Assembly (NCBI GenBank): GCA_963666805.2
Contig: CAXXWR010000001.1
Location: 124,001-188,000 of the forward strand
DNA length: 64,000 nt
Direction: 5' to 3'
Origin: Fusibacter sp963666805
GTDB lineage: Bacteria; Bacillota; Clostridia; Peptostreptococcales; Acidaminobacteraceae
Part shown: positions 33,295-41,857 of the stretch, one piece after another
Position numbering within the stretch: the stretch's first letter is position 1
Layout: the number at the start of each line of letters is the position of its first letter
Program-made: the position numbers and the translations under genes
The notes under the pieces: model-generated
Told to the model about the DNA's origin: nothing
Databases searched by the model: none
What the model saw: only the letters and a program-made list of their open reading frames with translations

Positions 33295-34358
33295 CGCTTA
33301 CCTCCTTTGAACAATAAATAAAGAAAGAGAGGTGCCCCTAAGAATGATGTAATCGCACCAATAGGAAGGACAACCGGTGCAACAACAAGTCGTGCCACAA
33401 TATCGCTCAGCAGAAGCATTAAGGCTCCCATTAATGCAGAGGCTGGCAATAAAAACCGATAGTCATTACCAATAATCCGACGCATCAGATGGGGTGAAAC
33501 AAGTCCAACAAAATTGATAATGCCAACAAAAGAGACAATAGTAGACGCTGTAAAGGAACAGATTGTCATCCCAATCAGTCGCATCAAATTGACATCTACA
33601 CCGAGTCCCTTTGCACTGTTTTCACCACTTTCAAGTGCGTTATAATTCCATCGGTTAAAGAAAAAATAAATGGCAGAAATAAAAATTAAAATGAACATCA
33701 TTATAATTTGTCTATAAGAGGTACGTCCCATATCACCAAAAGTCCAGAAAACAATGGATGCCAAACTGACATCATCAGCAAAATACTGTAGAATAGTTGT
33801 TCCTCCTGAAAAAAGTGCACTTAGTGCAACACCCGAAAGAATCATTGATTCAGGTGTAATCTGCCGTATCTTAGACAACCCCAAGACGACAAAAGTCGAT
33901 AACATGGAAAAAATAAAGGCACAGAGGGAAACCAAATAAGGATTATTAATACTAATCGCATCATTTGTGTGGAACTGGACACCTGCACCTAAAACTACAA
34001 TGGCAAAAGCAGCACCAAATGCTGCGCCTTGAGAGACACCAAGTGTAGAAGCAGAAGCCAAGGGATTTCTCAAAATACTTTGCATGACACATCCCGTTAT
34101 GGCTAAGCCAATTCCTGCCAAAATAGATGTGAGAACACGCGTCATTCGGAGTGAAAAAACGACAGTACGATTAAGGGCAGTTCCTCTGCCTATGAGAACC
34201 TTTAAGACATCATTTATACCAAGACCTGCTGAACCAACCGTTATTCCAATTAAAGCAACAAAAATCATCAACAAAAAAAGTACAATGAGTACTGCCCATT
34301 TAAAAGCAACATATTCTTTATAGCTGCCATGTTCTCGTTTGTGAATGGCCTTAATCAT
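33291..34358 (-). CDS. ABC importer permease, FecCD/BtuC family
   Basis: 355 residues with about ten membrane helices. Family signatures: RMTRVLTSILAGIGLAITGCVMQSILRNPLASASTLGVSQGAAFGAA near 65-111, and the cytoplasmic coupling segment NFVGLVSPHLMRRIIGNDYRFLLPASAL near 285-312. It works with the ATPase (32542-33294) and lipoprotein (34355-35557). Substrate not determinable from the permease alone. Confidence 0.9.
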   Translation of the reverse strand: MIKAIHKREHGSYKEYVAFKWAVLIVLFLLMIFVALIGITVGSAGLGINDVLKVLIGRGTALNRTVVFSLRMTRVLTSILAGIGLAITGCVMQSILRNPLASASTLGVSQGAAFGAAFAIVVLGAGVQFHTNDAISINNPYLVSLCAFIFSMLSTFVVLGLSKIRQITPESMILSGVALSALFSGGTTILQYFADDVSLASIVFWTFGDMGRTSYRQIIMMFILIFISAIYFFFNRWNYNALESGENSAKGLGVDVNLMRLIGMTICSFTASTIVSFVGIINFVGLVSPHLMRRIIGNDYRFLLPASALMGALMLLLSDIVARLVVAPVVLPIGAITSFLGAPLFLYLLFKGGKR

Positions 34359-35557
34359 TGATGATTCTCCTCTAAGGTAAGTGCTTCAAAACGATTGCCA
34401 CTTGTGTTCAAAATATCCAGATAAGGGTTCTTTAACATGGTTTTAAAGATTTCATCTGATTTTTCATTAAAATCAATATCTTCAAAAGCCTGTGGATAGA
34501 GAATTTTTCCCGCATAATAAGCGTCTACAATGGCAAGCTCTATATTGGTTCCATAATAATTGTAGTTAATTTGCGAATAAAGATGGCCTTTTTTAACAGC
34601 ATCTAACTGATTATAAAAATCTGGATTTTCTTTGAAATCATCATTGACTAAATACATATTATTAGGGGTTAAGAAGATATAGTCAGGGTTCCATACCAAC
34701 AGTTGCTCTTTATCAATCATTAGCGGTCCTGACGTATTAAGCTCATCGACTACATTATTAGCATTGATTGCGAGTAATGGCGGAAAAGCACCATAAGTAC
34801 CATCAATGCCGTGAGCTCCTCTATAGCTTACAGCGCCACAGTATACACTTGGTTTATCGCTTGGGGAAATGTCTTTTGTTCTTGAATCTAAGTCTTCTTG
34901 CCAATTTTTCATATTGTCAACAATCATTTGACAATGGTCTTCTGTGCCCATGATTTGTCCAATTAAATCAAGTGCTTGATAAACACTTTCATCAAATATA
35001 CCATCGTAATTTAAGATGACAATAGGAATTTGAAGTTTCTCTTGTAAAGTGTTCATTGCGTCTACGTCTGTATTGTTTGTAAAAATCAAATCGGGCTGTA
35101 ACATCAATAAAGCTTCTTCATAGGTTTCACTTGAAGCACCACCTGAAGAAACAGAGGTTAACGTTTGAAAATAGTCTCGATTAATATAAGCATAAGGCAT
35201 GCCTGGATTGACTTCTTTCTCTAAATCAGATAAACCGGTAATGCGGTCAGCACAATCAGCATAAGTAAGAAGTCTAGCAGCTGATCCTAGAGTAGCTACT
35301 GTCTCAACTTGATGAGGGATCGTTATTTCTCGCCCTAGCATATCTGTAATGGTTCTTGAGTCAATGCTTTCATTCGCTTGATCCTTACCTTGGTCCTGTT
35401 GTTCTTGTTGTTCTTGCTGCTGTTCTGGCTCTTTCTGAGGCTGATCTGATTGAGGACTAGCATCGGCGTTGGCAGAACAACCACTAACAAGGACTAACAC
35501 TAACATTAGAATCAAAGTGAGCCTTAAATAAGGGGAAATAAATACTTTTCTTTTCAT
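34355..35557 (-). CDS. Substrate-binding lipoprotein of the FecBCD-type importer
   Basis: 400 residues from the ATG at 35555-35557. A lipoprotein signal peptide ends LVLVSGC (Cys about 27), then a Gln/Glu-rich linker (about 35-65), then the periplasmic-binding (class III) domain with RTITDMLGREITIPHQVETVATLGSAAR and ALLMLQPDLIFTNN. The opening TDMLGREVTIP-type segment is typical of this class. It binds a metal complex or organic cofactor outside the membrane. The association with FmdE suggests molybdenum/tungsten or a cofactor thereof, but this is weak inference. Confidence 0.85.
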   Translation of the reverse strand: MKRKVFISPYLRLTLILMLVLVLVSGCSANADASPQSDQPQKEPEQQQEQQEQQDQGKDQANESIDSRTITDMLGREITIPHQVETVATLGSAARLLTYADCADRITGLSDLEKEVNPGMPYAYINRDYFQTLTSVSSGGASSETYEEALLMLQPDLIFTNNTDVDAMNTLQEKLQIPIVILNYDGIFDESVYQALDLIGQIMGTEDHCQMIVDNMKNWQEDLDSRTKDISPSDKPSVYCGAVSYRGAHGIDGTYGAFPPLLAINANNVVDELNTSGPLMIDKEQLLVWNPDYIFLTPNNMYLVNDDFKENPDFYNQLDAVKKGHLYSQINYNYYGTNIELAIVDAYYAGKILYPQAFEDIDFNEKSDEIFKTMLKNPYLDILNTSGNRFEALTLEENHQ

Positions 35558-35559
35558 AA

Positions 35560-36090
35560 TTATGACCATCCTCTCTCATAGGTATTAAAGCAGTCTAAAC
35601 ATACACGTTGTCCTTCCTGAAGACGCATTTTATGTTCCGGTGCCCCCTCTCCACAAATTTCACAAGTAAGTGTTTTAAAGAGACGTGCACGTTCGGGTAA
35701 ATCGTAAGACGGTTGGGAAAAACTAAATACTGCTTCAATATCAGCATTTAATAATGCCTGTTGCCACTCAGATTTACTCAAATTTTCCGAATTTCTCATC
35801 TTAAGATAGAGTCTCAATTTTTCACCTGTTTTACGATTATAAAAAGAAAATGCTTGTTTACCTGTTCCTCTATAAATAAGGTTGCCTTTTCCTATTGTAC
35901 ACGATAAAAGTGCCTGAATTGCGTCAACGCCACAAGCATCATTTTCTGTTATGCAGACGATATCTTCATCGTCTGAAAATGTTAAATTCATTTTTTGACT
36001 GACTGCTTCAACGGCTTTAAAACCTATGGCGAGACCTGGACATTGATGACCGTGAAATGCCACTGCTTTATCCCATAATTCTTGATTCAT
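35560..36090 (-). CDS. FmdE-family protein with C-terminal zinc ribbon
   Basis: 176 residues. AFHGHQCPGLAIGFKAVEAV (about 11-30) and ITENDACGVDAIQALLSCTIGKGNL carry the conserved His and Cys of the FmdE domain, named from the molybdenum formylmethanofuran dehydrogenase operon. The C-terminus has CEICGEGAPEH and RVCLDCF, a zinc ribbon. FmdE proteins are small metal-binding proteins of unclear function, often encoded with FecBCD-like importers. It is the first gene of the operon, behind a structured leader. Confidence 0.85.
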   Translation of the reverse strand: MNQELWDKAVAFHGHQCPGLAIGFKAVEAVSQKMNLTFSDDEDIVCITENDACGVDAIQALLSCTIGKGNLIYRGTGKQAFSFYNRKTGEKLRLYLKMRNSENLSKSEWQQALLNADIEAVFSFSQPSYDLPERARLFKTLTCEICGEGAPEHKMRLQEGQRVCLDCFNTYERGWS

Positions 36091-36245
36091 TTTACCCTCC
36101 TACTCATCAAAAAAGCTCACTAATTAAATTAGTGAGCTTTCATAGCTTATAATAACTTCGTGGTTATTATGATTATCGCGTTGGCCTATTATTATTGATT
36201 ATTACACGTTATCGTGTTCATGGCACATTTCATATGTGCTTTATG
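36091..36245 (-). promoter_or_regulatory. Structured leader ending in a terminator, ahead of the FmdE operon (riboswitch-like)
   Basis: Between the promoter at 36252-36280 and the FmdE start lie about 150 nt with, in order on the minus strand: hairpin GCACAT-ATGAA-ATGTGC, hairpin ACACG-ATAA-CGTGT, a stretch with GGCCAACGCGATAATC, hairpin ATAATAAC-CACGAA-GTTATTAT, and then AAAGCTCACTAATTTAATTAGTGAGCTTTTTT (36109-36140), a terminator a few bases before the ribosome binding site. This is the layout of a transcription-attenuating riboswitch. I could not match it to a known class. Confidence 0.5.
36109..36140 (-). terminator. Leader terminator ahead of the FmdE gene
   Basis: AAAGCTCACTAATT and AATTAGTGAGCTTTTTT pair perfectly, with T-run, about 10 bases before GGAGGG of the FmdE gene. 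It can also end transcription from the upstream TIM-barrel operon. Confidence 0.8.
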
Positions 36246-36251
36246 ATATTC

Positions 36252-36280
36252 ATTTTAATATAAATAAAAATACTTTTCAA
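36252..36280 (-). promoter_or_regulatory. Promoter of the FmdE operon
   Basis: TTGAAA (complement of 36275-36280), 17 bases, TAAAAT (complement of 36252-36257). It would start the structured leader RNA. Confidence 0.55.
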
Positions 36281-36343
36281 TAGACAAATGGATATTTTTG
36301 TATAGGGTATTTGTTCATTAAATCCTTTTAAGTGTTGATTTGA

Positions 36344-37177
36344 CTAGCATTTACCGATTTCTTTAAACGCTTCAGTTTGCTTTTTAATGCCTCTTTCTGC
36401 TGCAAAGCGTTCAATACTTGAAGCCCCAAAGAAGCCATCGATTCCCTTTGTCTTTTCAATCACATAAGCGGCGTCTTCAGGTTCTGCAATAGGCCCTCCA
36501 TGACAAATAACCAATATATCTGGATTGACTTTTCTCCCCGCTTCTATAATGGCTTCAATTTTGATAATACATTCATCAAGGGTTAATGCTGTTTGAGCAC
36601 CAATTGAACCCTTTGTGGTGAGTCCCATATGGGCTACAAGGATATCTGCACCAGCCTCAGCCATAGCTTTAGCTTGGTCAGCGTCAAAAACATAAGGTGT
36701 CGTCAATAAATCAAGTTCATGAGCTTTTCTTATCATGTCCACTTCAAGTCCATAACCCATGCCTGTTTCTTCTAAGTTTTGTCTAAAGACACCATCAATA
36801 AGTCCTACTGTTGGAAAGTTTTGAACACCACTAAATCCCATGTCTTTCAGTTGTTTTAAAAAAACGTCCATCACTCTAAAGGGATCTGTTCCGCAAACGC
36901 CTGCCAAAACAGGGGTTTCTTGTACAACCGGTAAGACTTCTGATGCCATATCGACAACGATAGCATTGGCATCTCCATAAGCCATAAGACCCGCTAATGA
37001 CCCACGACCTGCCATTCTGTATCGTCCTGAATTATAAATTATTAACATGTCGGCTCCGCCCTTTTCACTGCTTTTGGCAGTAATGCCTGTTCCAGCGCCT
37101 ACCCCAACTAATATTTGACCGTCAGCAATTTGTCGTCTATATCTGTCCATAATTTCAAGTCTGCTCATTTTATTCAT
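36344..37177 (-). CDS. PEP-hydrolase-like TIM-barrel protein
   Basis: 277 residues of the family annotated as phosphoenolpyruvate hydrolase or TIM-barrel signal protein. It shows ILVGVGAGTGITAKSSEKGGADMLIIYNSGRYRMAGRGSLAG (about 21-62), then VQNFPTVGLIDG, GADILVAHMGLTTKGSIGA and ILVICHGGPI. It is encoded immediately downstream of a UPF0261 protein and near a regulator with the same domain. The three occur together in many bacteria, possibly in uptake or breakdown of a carbon compound; the reaction is not established. Confidence 0.82.
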   Translation of the reverse strand: MNKMSRLEIMDRYRRQIADGQILVGVGAGTGITAKSSEKGGADMLIIYNSGRYRMAGRGSLAGLMAYGDANAIVVDMASEVLPVVQETPVLAGVCGTDPFRVMDVFLKQLKDMGFSGVQNFPTVGLIDGVFRQNLEETGMGYGLEVDMIRKAHELDLLTTPYVFDADQAKAMAEAGADILVAHMGLTTKGSIGAQTALTLDECIIKIEAIIEAGRKVNPDILVICHGGPIAEPEDAAYVIEKTKGIDGFFGASSIERFAAERGIKKQTEAFKEIGKC

Positions 37178-37213
37178 ACGAGTGCCTCCTAAATTCTATA
37201 TTTAATCAATCGT

Positions 37214-38431
37214 CTACTTATTGGTATTCTCCATCATATCAATTAATGTTTGTGCTGCCATTTCCGCAAATGCCTGGTCATTAATATGATATTGGAGTGA
37301 TTCAACCTTCACTACATCAGGATTAATAGTCTTCTTAAGGGTATCAAATAAGGCTTCATCTTCATCTGGGCCATAAAAGGCTTGACCTGGAGCATCTATC
37401 ATGGATACTCCTTTAAGCGGTAAGAGTAGCTTTGTATTTCCCTTTGCCATATTTAATTTTTCAGCAATTTTGGCTCCAATCTCCATATTTTCTTCAACAG
37501 TTGTCCGCATTAAAGTCACCGTTGGATTATGTTTGTAGAGATTTCTTTCACTAAAGACTTCTGGTACAGTATCAAACGGTCCGAAGTTAACCATATCCAC
37601 TGCACCGACCGATACTACTTGTGGAATTCCTTTTTTACCAGCGGCTTCAAGTCTCTTAGGCCCAGCATTGAGAACGCCTCCAAAGAGTTCATCACACCAT
37701 TCAGTAGTGGTAAGGTCTAAAACACCTTCTATAAAACCACCCTCAACCAAGGCTTCCATTGAGCGACCACCCGTTCCTGTCGCATGGAAGATAAGAACTT
37801 CATAGCCTCTTTCTTCTAAATAATGTCTGGCAAAGTCTACACAAGGCGTAGTCACCCCAAACATGGTTGCTGCCACGAGCGGTTTCTTTTCAACGGCTTT
37901 ATTGTTTTCAAATTTAACCATGCCTGCTATGGCAAAAGCAGCGTTAGAAAAAATCTTTGTAGAGATAGAATTGAGGCCTGCAACATCAACTACTGAAGGC
38001 ATCATCATAATATCACTTGTTCCTACATAATGGGCTGTATTACCTGATGCCACTGTAGATACCATCAGTTTAGGAACACCAATAGGAAGTGCTCTCATTG
38101 CAGGTGTAACCAATGCTGTTCCGCCTGATCCACCGAGTGATATAATCCCATCAAATTTACCTTGATTAAAGAGCAAGGGAATTAATTTCTCCATGCCGTC
38201 AGATAAAACTTGAGTGGCATAAGCACGATCTTTTTTATTGGCTAATTCTTTAATGTCAACACCTGCGGCTTTCGCTACTTCTTCATTAGATATATCTGGA
38301 TCAAATGTTGGTTTAAACACGCCTGTATGGATGGTAAATGTTTGTAGTCCAAGGGCTTCAATTAATCCTTTTAAATAAGAATACTCCTGCCCCTTTGAAT
38401 CAAATGTTCCTGCTATTGCTACAGTTTTCAT
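37214..38431 (-). CDS. UPF0261 / Tm-1-like ATP-binding protein
   Basis: 405 residues. KTVAIAGTFDSKGQEYSYLKGLI opens the protein. GGSGGTALVTPAMRALPIGVPKLMVSTVASGN near 100-131 and IFHATGTGGRSMEALVEGGFIEGVLDLTTTE near 213-244 are characteristic. Its plant homologue Tm-1 resists tomato mosaic virus by binding the viral replicase, using a domain pair matching this gene and the next TIM-barrel gene. The bacterial role is unknown. Operon with 36344-37177. Confidence 0.85.
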   Translation of the reverse strand: MKTVAIAGTFDSKGQEYSYLKGLIEALGLQTFTIHTGVFKPTFDPDISNEEVAKAAGVDIKELANKKDRAYATQVLSDGMEKLIPLLFNQGKFDGIISLGGSGGTALVTPAMRALPIGVPKLMVSTVASGNTAHYVGTSDIMMMPSVVDVAGLNSISTKIFSNAAFAIAGMVKFENNKAVEKKPLVAATMFGVTTPCVDFARHYLEERGYEVLIFHATGTGGRSMEALVEGGFIEGVLDLTTTEWCDELFGGVLNAGPKRLEAAGKKGIPQVVSVGAVDMVNFGPFDTVPEVFSERNLYKHNPTVTLMRTTVEENMEIGAKIAEKLNMAKGNTKLLLPLKGVSMIDAPGQAFYGPDEDEALFDTLKKTINPDVVKVESLQYHINDQAFAEMAAQTLIDMMENTNK

Positions 38432-38497
38432 TACTTCCCTCCAATGGTGGCGACCCTAGAGTGATCAAATCTAAAGTCTAAAATAGTTCTGTATATA

Positions 38498-38542
38498 CAA
38501 AACAACAGTATGATTAGCTATACATTAATCATACTGTTGTCC
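38498..38542 (-). terminator. Terminator of the AraC-type regulator gene
   Basis: AACAGTATGATTA and TAATCATACTGTTGTTTTG form a 13-bp stem just after the regulator stop at 38575. It separates the regulator from its presumed target operon; the palindrome might also be part of an operator. Confidence 0.7.
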
Positions 38543-38574
38543 TATTTTAAAGTAAATGTATTTATGTCTTTAAG

Positions 38575-39771
38575 TCATGTGTTTATGTCGCTTTTGTACT
38601 GGGTTGGTGTTTGACCCGTGTACTTTTTAAACATTTTACTGAATTGGGCATAGTTTGAATAGCCAACTAAGTTAGCCACTTGTATAAAAGTGATATCTTC
38701 TTCAGATTCAATGATTTCCTTGGCTTTATTGACTCTGTATTGAACAAGATATTCGGGAAAACTACAGCCAACCTCTTGCTTAAAGAGTTTACTGAGATGA
38801 CTTCTTGAAACATAAGCCACTTTAGCAAGATCTATAAATGAAATCTTCTCCATATAGTGTTCAGCAACATATTTTTTGACAAACTGGACATAGTCATAGT
38901 GTTTGGTAATCCCTTCTAACATCTTAACCATGAGGTCATCTTCACTTAGATGTCCTGTAGACTTAAAAGCACGGGTTATATTGGTGATAGATTTTTCAGA
39001 GGGAATCCGTTCAAAAGACGAACCGCCTATATAGCCCTCCATGTCAGTGTTACTGTACATGTACTGGACATCTATAGGATTTTTTATAGGGCCTCCATAA
39101 ATCATTTTGATAACGTCAGGTCGGGTTACATTGCATATATCAAAGATTTTCTGCGCTTTATCTTTAGCCGTTGCCAATGACAATACTTTTTTAGCCCCTA
39201 GCATGCCACCCTCTGTAAAACCTAAATGGGCGCAAATAATATCTGCTCCTGCTTCAAGCATTGACCGAGTCTGCTCTTCATCAAATACATAAGCAACTGT
39301 AAAAAGCCCTTTATCATGTGCTATTCTAATGGCTTCAACTTCAAGGGCATATGTAATCCCATCTGTTTCTAATGCTTCTCGAAATTGACCATCAATTAAG
39401 CCCACGGTGGGATAATTGTTAATGCCCTCAAAACCCATTTCTTGAATCTTATCAATATAAGCCTTTAAATCAATTGTAGGATCACTGGCATTTAAGCCAA
39501 AAAAAACGGGACTTTTTTGGATGACGGGTTTGATCTCACGTGAAGCAAATGCCATGACCATTTGATTGCTATTAGCAAAAGGAAGATAGCTTGCAACGGA
39601 ACTTCTTCCCATTTGTCTAAACTTTCCCGCATTAAGGGCAAGCAAAAAATCAGCGCCTCCCTTTTCTGCATATTTAGCAGTGATACCTGCTCCTGATGCG
39701 ACCCCAATAATATGATGACCGCGTTTAATTTGACGTTTAAATTCTTCTATAATTGTTTTTCGTGTATGCAT
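38575..39771 (-). CDS. AraC-type regulator with PEP-hydrolase-like TIM-barrel sensor
   Basis: 398 residues. Residues 1-280 are a paralogue of the neighbouring TIM-barrel protein (HHIIGVASGAGITAKYAEKGGADFLLALNAGKFRQMGRSSVAS; INNYPTVGLIDGQF; GADIICAHLGFTEGGMLGA; IKMIYGGPI). Residues 295-398 are two AraC helix-turn-helix motifs, ISFIDLAKVAYVSRSHLSKLFKQEVG and ITFIQVANLVGYSNYAQFSKMFKKYTG. This protein probably senses the substrate or product of the enzyme it regulates. Located immediately upstream of the UPF0261/TIM-barrel operon, the likely target. Confidence 0.88.
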   Translation of the reverse strand: MHTRKTIIEEFKRQIKRGHHIIGVASGAGITAKYAEKGGADFLLALNAGKFRQMGRSSVASYLPFANSNQMVMAFASREIKPVIQKSPVFFGLNASDPTIDLKAYIDKIQEMGFEGINNYPTVGLIDGQFREALETDGITYALEVEAIRIAHDKGLFTVAYVFDEEQTRSMLEAGADIICAHLGFTEGGMLGAKKVLSLATAKDKAQKIFDICNVTRPDVIKMIYGGPIKNPIDVQYMYSNTDMEGYIGGSSFERIPSEKSITNITRAFKSTGHLSEDDLMVKMLEGITKHYDYVQFVKKYVAEHYMEKISFIDLAKVAYVSRSHLSKLFKQEVGCSFPEYLVQYRVNKAKEIIESEEDITFIQVANLVGYSNYAQFSKMFKKYTGQTPTQYKSDINT

Positions 39772-39855
39772 TATAAACTCTCAATCTATCACCTTGGATA
39801 TTGTTTTTTGATGATTTGATTTATTAGCTTTTACTTCACATGATTCATAAATCTT

Positions 39856-40401
39856 CTATTCATTAAACGTTTTCTTTAAGATAGCATAGCTTTTTAAGTC
39901 AATTGGAACACCATTCTTTATAATATCTTGTCTTCGTGTGCCTTCATAGGTCATTCCTATTTTTTCCATTACTCTATAGGAACCCACATTGCTATCCATA
40001 GCTAAAGCGTATATCCTATTTAAGTTAAGCTCTTTAAATCCAAGTCCCAAAATAGCCCTAGATGCCTCAGTACAATAGCCTTTATTCCAATAAGGGACGC
40101 CAATCCAATAAGCTAGTTCTGCTTTTCTGTGAATATTAATGATATGTAGTCCCACTGTCCCCACTAATTCATTACTGTCTTTTTCCACGATTGCATAGAT
40201 AATACCTTTCTTATCAAGAAATATATCTTCATGTAAATTAATCCATGCTTCCGCCATGCCGTCCTCATATGGATGAGGTACATTGAGAGTTGTTTCAGCT
40301 ACTTTCGAATCTCCTGCTAATTTTTTGACTTGACTTGAGTCGCTCAGTTCAAATGGTCTTAAGAGTAATCTATCGGTATTGATGATGGGTTGCTTATCCA
40401 T
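39856..40401 (-). CDS. RimJ/RimL-type GNAT acetyltransferase
   Basis: 181 residues. It starts INTDRLLLRPFELSDSSQVKKLAGD, has IGVPYWNKGYCTEASRAILGLGF with the acetyl-CoA loop, and NLNRIYALAMDSNVGSYRVMEKIGMTYEG. This RimJ/RimL-like subgroup includes ribosomal protein and antibiotic acetyltransferases. No operon partner; substrate unknown. It lies outside the cassette array. Confidence 0.8.
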   Translation of the reverse strand: MDKQPIINTDRLLLRPFELSDSSQVKKLAGDSKVAETTLNVPHPYEDGMAEAWINLHEDIFLDKKGIIYAIVEKDSNELVGTVGLHIINIHRKAELAYWIGVPYWNKGYCTEASRAILGLGFKELNLNRIYALAMDSNVGSYRVMEKIGMTYEGTRRQDIIKNGVPIDLKSYAILKKTFNE

Positions 40402-40442
40402 TTTTTTGTCCCCCTATACGCGTTAATTTGTGATTAATAGAA

Positions 40443-40482
40443 TAAAATAGCTCACTATTACTAATATAGTAATAGTGAGCCT
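40443..40482 (-). terminator. Terminator of the nitrilase-family gene
   Basis: GCTCACTATTACTA and TAGTAATAGTGAGC pair over 14 bp, followed by TATTTTATT on the minus strand. Confidence 0.7.
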
Positions 40483-40624
40483 CATTATTAACTTATATTG
40501 AGTATAACATAATTTAGACTTGACACAAGTTCAATTTCTGTAAGACTCTTAATGATACTGTAAATCACGTAGTACAGCCTGTGCAACGGCTATCAAAATA
40601 GACCCATCGTCATTTTTACATTAT

Positions 40625-41452
40625 TTAACACTTACCTATTTCTCTATATAATTCTGGTCTCCTATGATTCATATAATATCTAAATTTCATACTATTATTA
40701 TCTTGATTTCTGATATTATTAATTAACTCTGGATCTAGTTCTACAAATAAAATACGCTCTTCCTCATTGAAATCTTCTGCAATTAAGTTGCCCTTAGGAT
40801 CTATGGCTAATGCTCCGCCACCAAATGTAGTTCCCTTCCCATTAATTCCTATTAAATTACAGGATGCTATAAATACCGTATTATCATATGCTCTTGCAAC
40901 TAAATATTTTAACCAAATATCCTTTCTATCTCCTGATCTTACAGGGGAAGCAAAGGGGGTAAATATTATATCTACACCTTTTAATGCCATAACTCTGGAT
41001 ATTTCAGGGAAGTGAGTCTCCCAGCATATTTGAATTCCAATAGTGGCCGTAGGTGTTTTGAAAACGGGTAATTCATTACCCCTTGAAAAATGTTCTATTT
41101 CACTTTTTCCTAAGTGACTTTTCCTATAAAAGTCTATTTTCCCATCAGGTGTAGCTATGAGATAAGTGATATAGGGCTTATCTGTAGAATTTGCTTCTAT
41201 AAACCCAACCAATATAGTAATAGAATAATCTATAGCCCATGTATTAAATATCTTCTGCAATTCAGAGACTTCCTTATCTTTTGTAGAATCAACCTCTTTA
41301 CTATAGCCATCTATGGCAGCCTCTGGAAAACAAATTATATCTACTTTGTTTCTATATGATTCTTTTATGTAATGCTCTATTTTCCTTAAATTCTGCTGCC
41401 TCTCTCCTACTAGAGATTCCATTTGTACCAATGCTATTTTTGTTTTTTTCAT
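40625..41452 (-). CDS. Nitrilase-superfamily carbon-nitrogen hydrolase
   Basis: 275 residues. The Glu-Lys-Cys triad is visible: ICFPEAAIDGY (about 40-50), FYRKSHLGKSEIEHFSRGN (about 112-130) and GIQICWETHFPEISRVMALKGVDII (about 143-167). It hydrolyses an amide or nitrile bond; the specificity is unknown. The ATG is followed by KKTKIALVQMESLVGERQQN, typical of the family. Alone, with a terminator downstream. Confidence 0.85.
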   Translation of the reverse strand: MKKTKIALVQMESLVGERQQNLRKIEHYIKESYRNKVDIICFPEAAIDGYSKEVDSTKDKEVSELQKIFNTWAIDYSITILVGFIEANSTDKPYITYLIATPDGKIDFYRKSHLGKSEIEHFSRGNELPVFKTPTATIGIQICWETHFPEISRVMALKGVDIIFTPFASPVRSGDRKDIWLKYLVARAYDNTVFIASCNLIGINGKGTTFGGGALAIDPKGNLIAEDFNEEERILFVELDPELINNIRNQDNNSMKFRYYMNHRRPELYREIGKC

Positions 41453-41857
41453 TATTTAACCTACCTTCTTGTGATATTAGATCTACTGTCACGTCTAATA
41501 AAAAGATTGTTTATAGCTCTAAATACAGATTATGATCATAATAGATGGTTTATATATCTATTTACTTATTTACTGCAGATCAACGATTGTAAGTTACCAC
41601 TGTTGATTTCATGAAATATTTTATCAATGCCATCAAATAAACCCTATTTTTAAATTGAACACCTCCAATTATATCAAAAGTGTTCCATAATAGCTGTTTT
41701 TCTATATTGTATTCAACATATTTTGACTAATTATTGATAAGAAAAGGAGTTATCCTATTTTTTATATAAGATAACTCTTTCTGTTTATTGGTAGTTATTT
41801 CCTCTGAAACCTTGTATTTTAAATGGTTCTAAAGTTTCTGACTAAAAATTATACTGC
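41453..41857. other. Intergenic region between the nitrilase-like gene and PPDK
   Basis: About 400 bp. It contains the PPDK terminator near 41741-41785 and otherwise AT-rich sequence. I see no gene; a promoter for the nitrilase gene probably lies within it but I cannot place one. Confidence 0.5.
41741..41785 (-). terminator. Terminator of ppdK
   Basis: GAGTTATCTTAT and ATAGGATAACTC with a short AT loop, followed by CTTTTCTT on the minus strand, some 70 bases after the PPDK stop. Confidence 0.65.
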
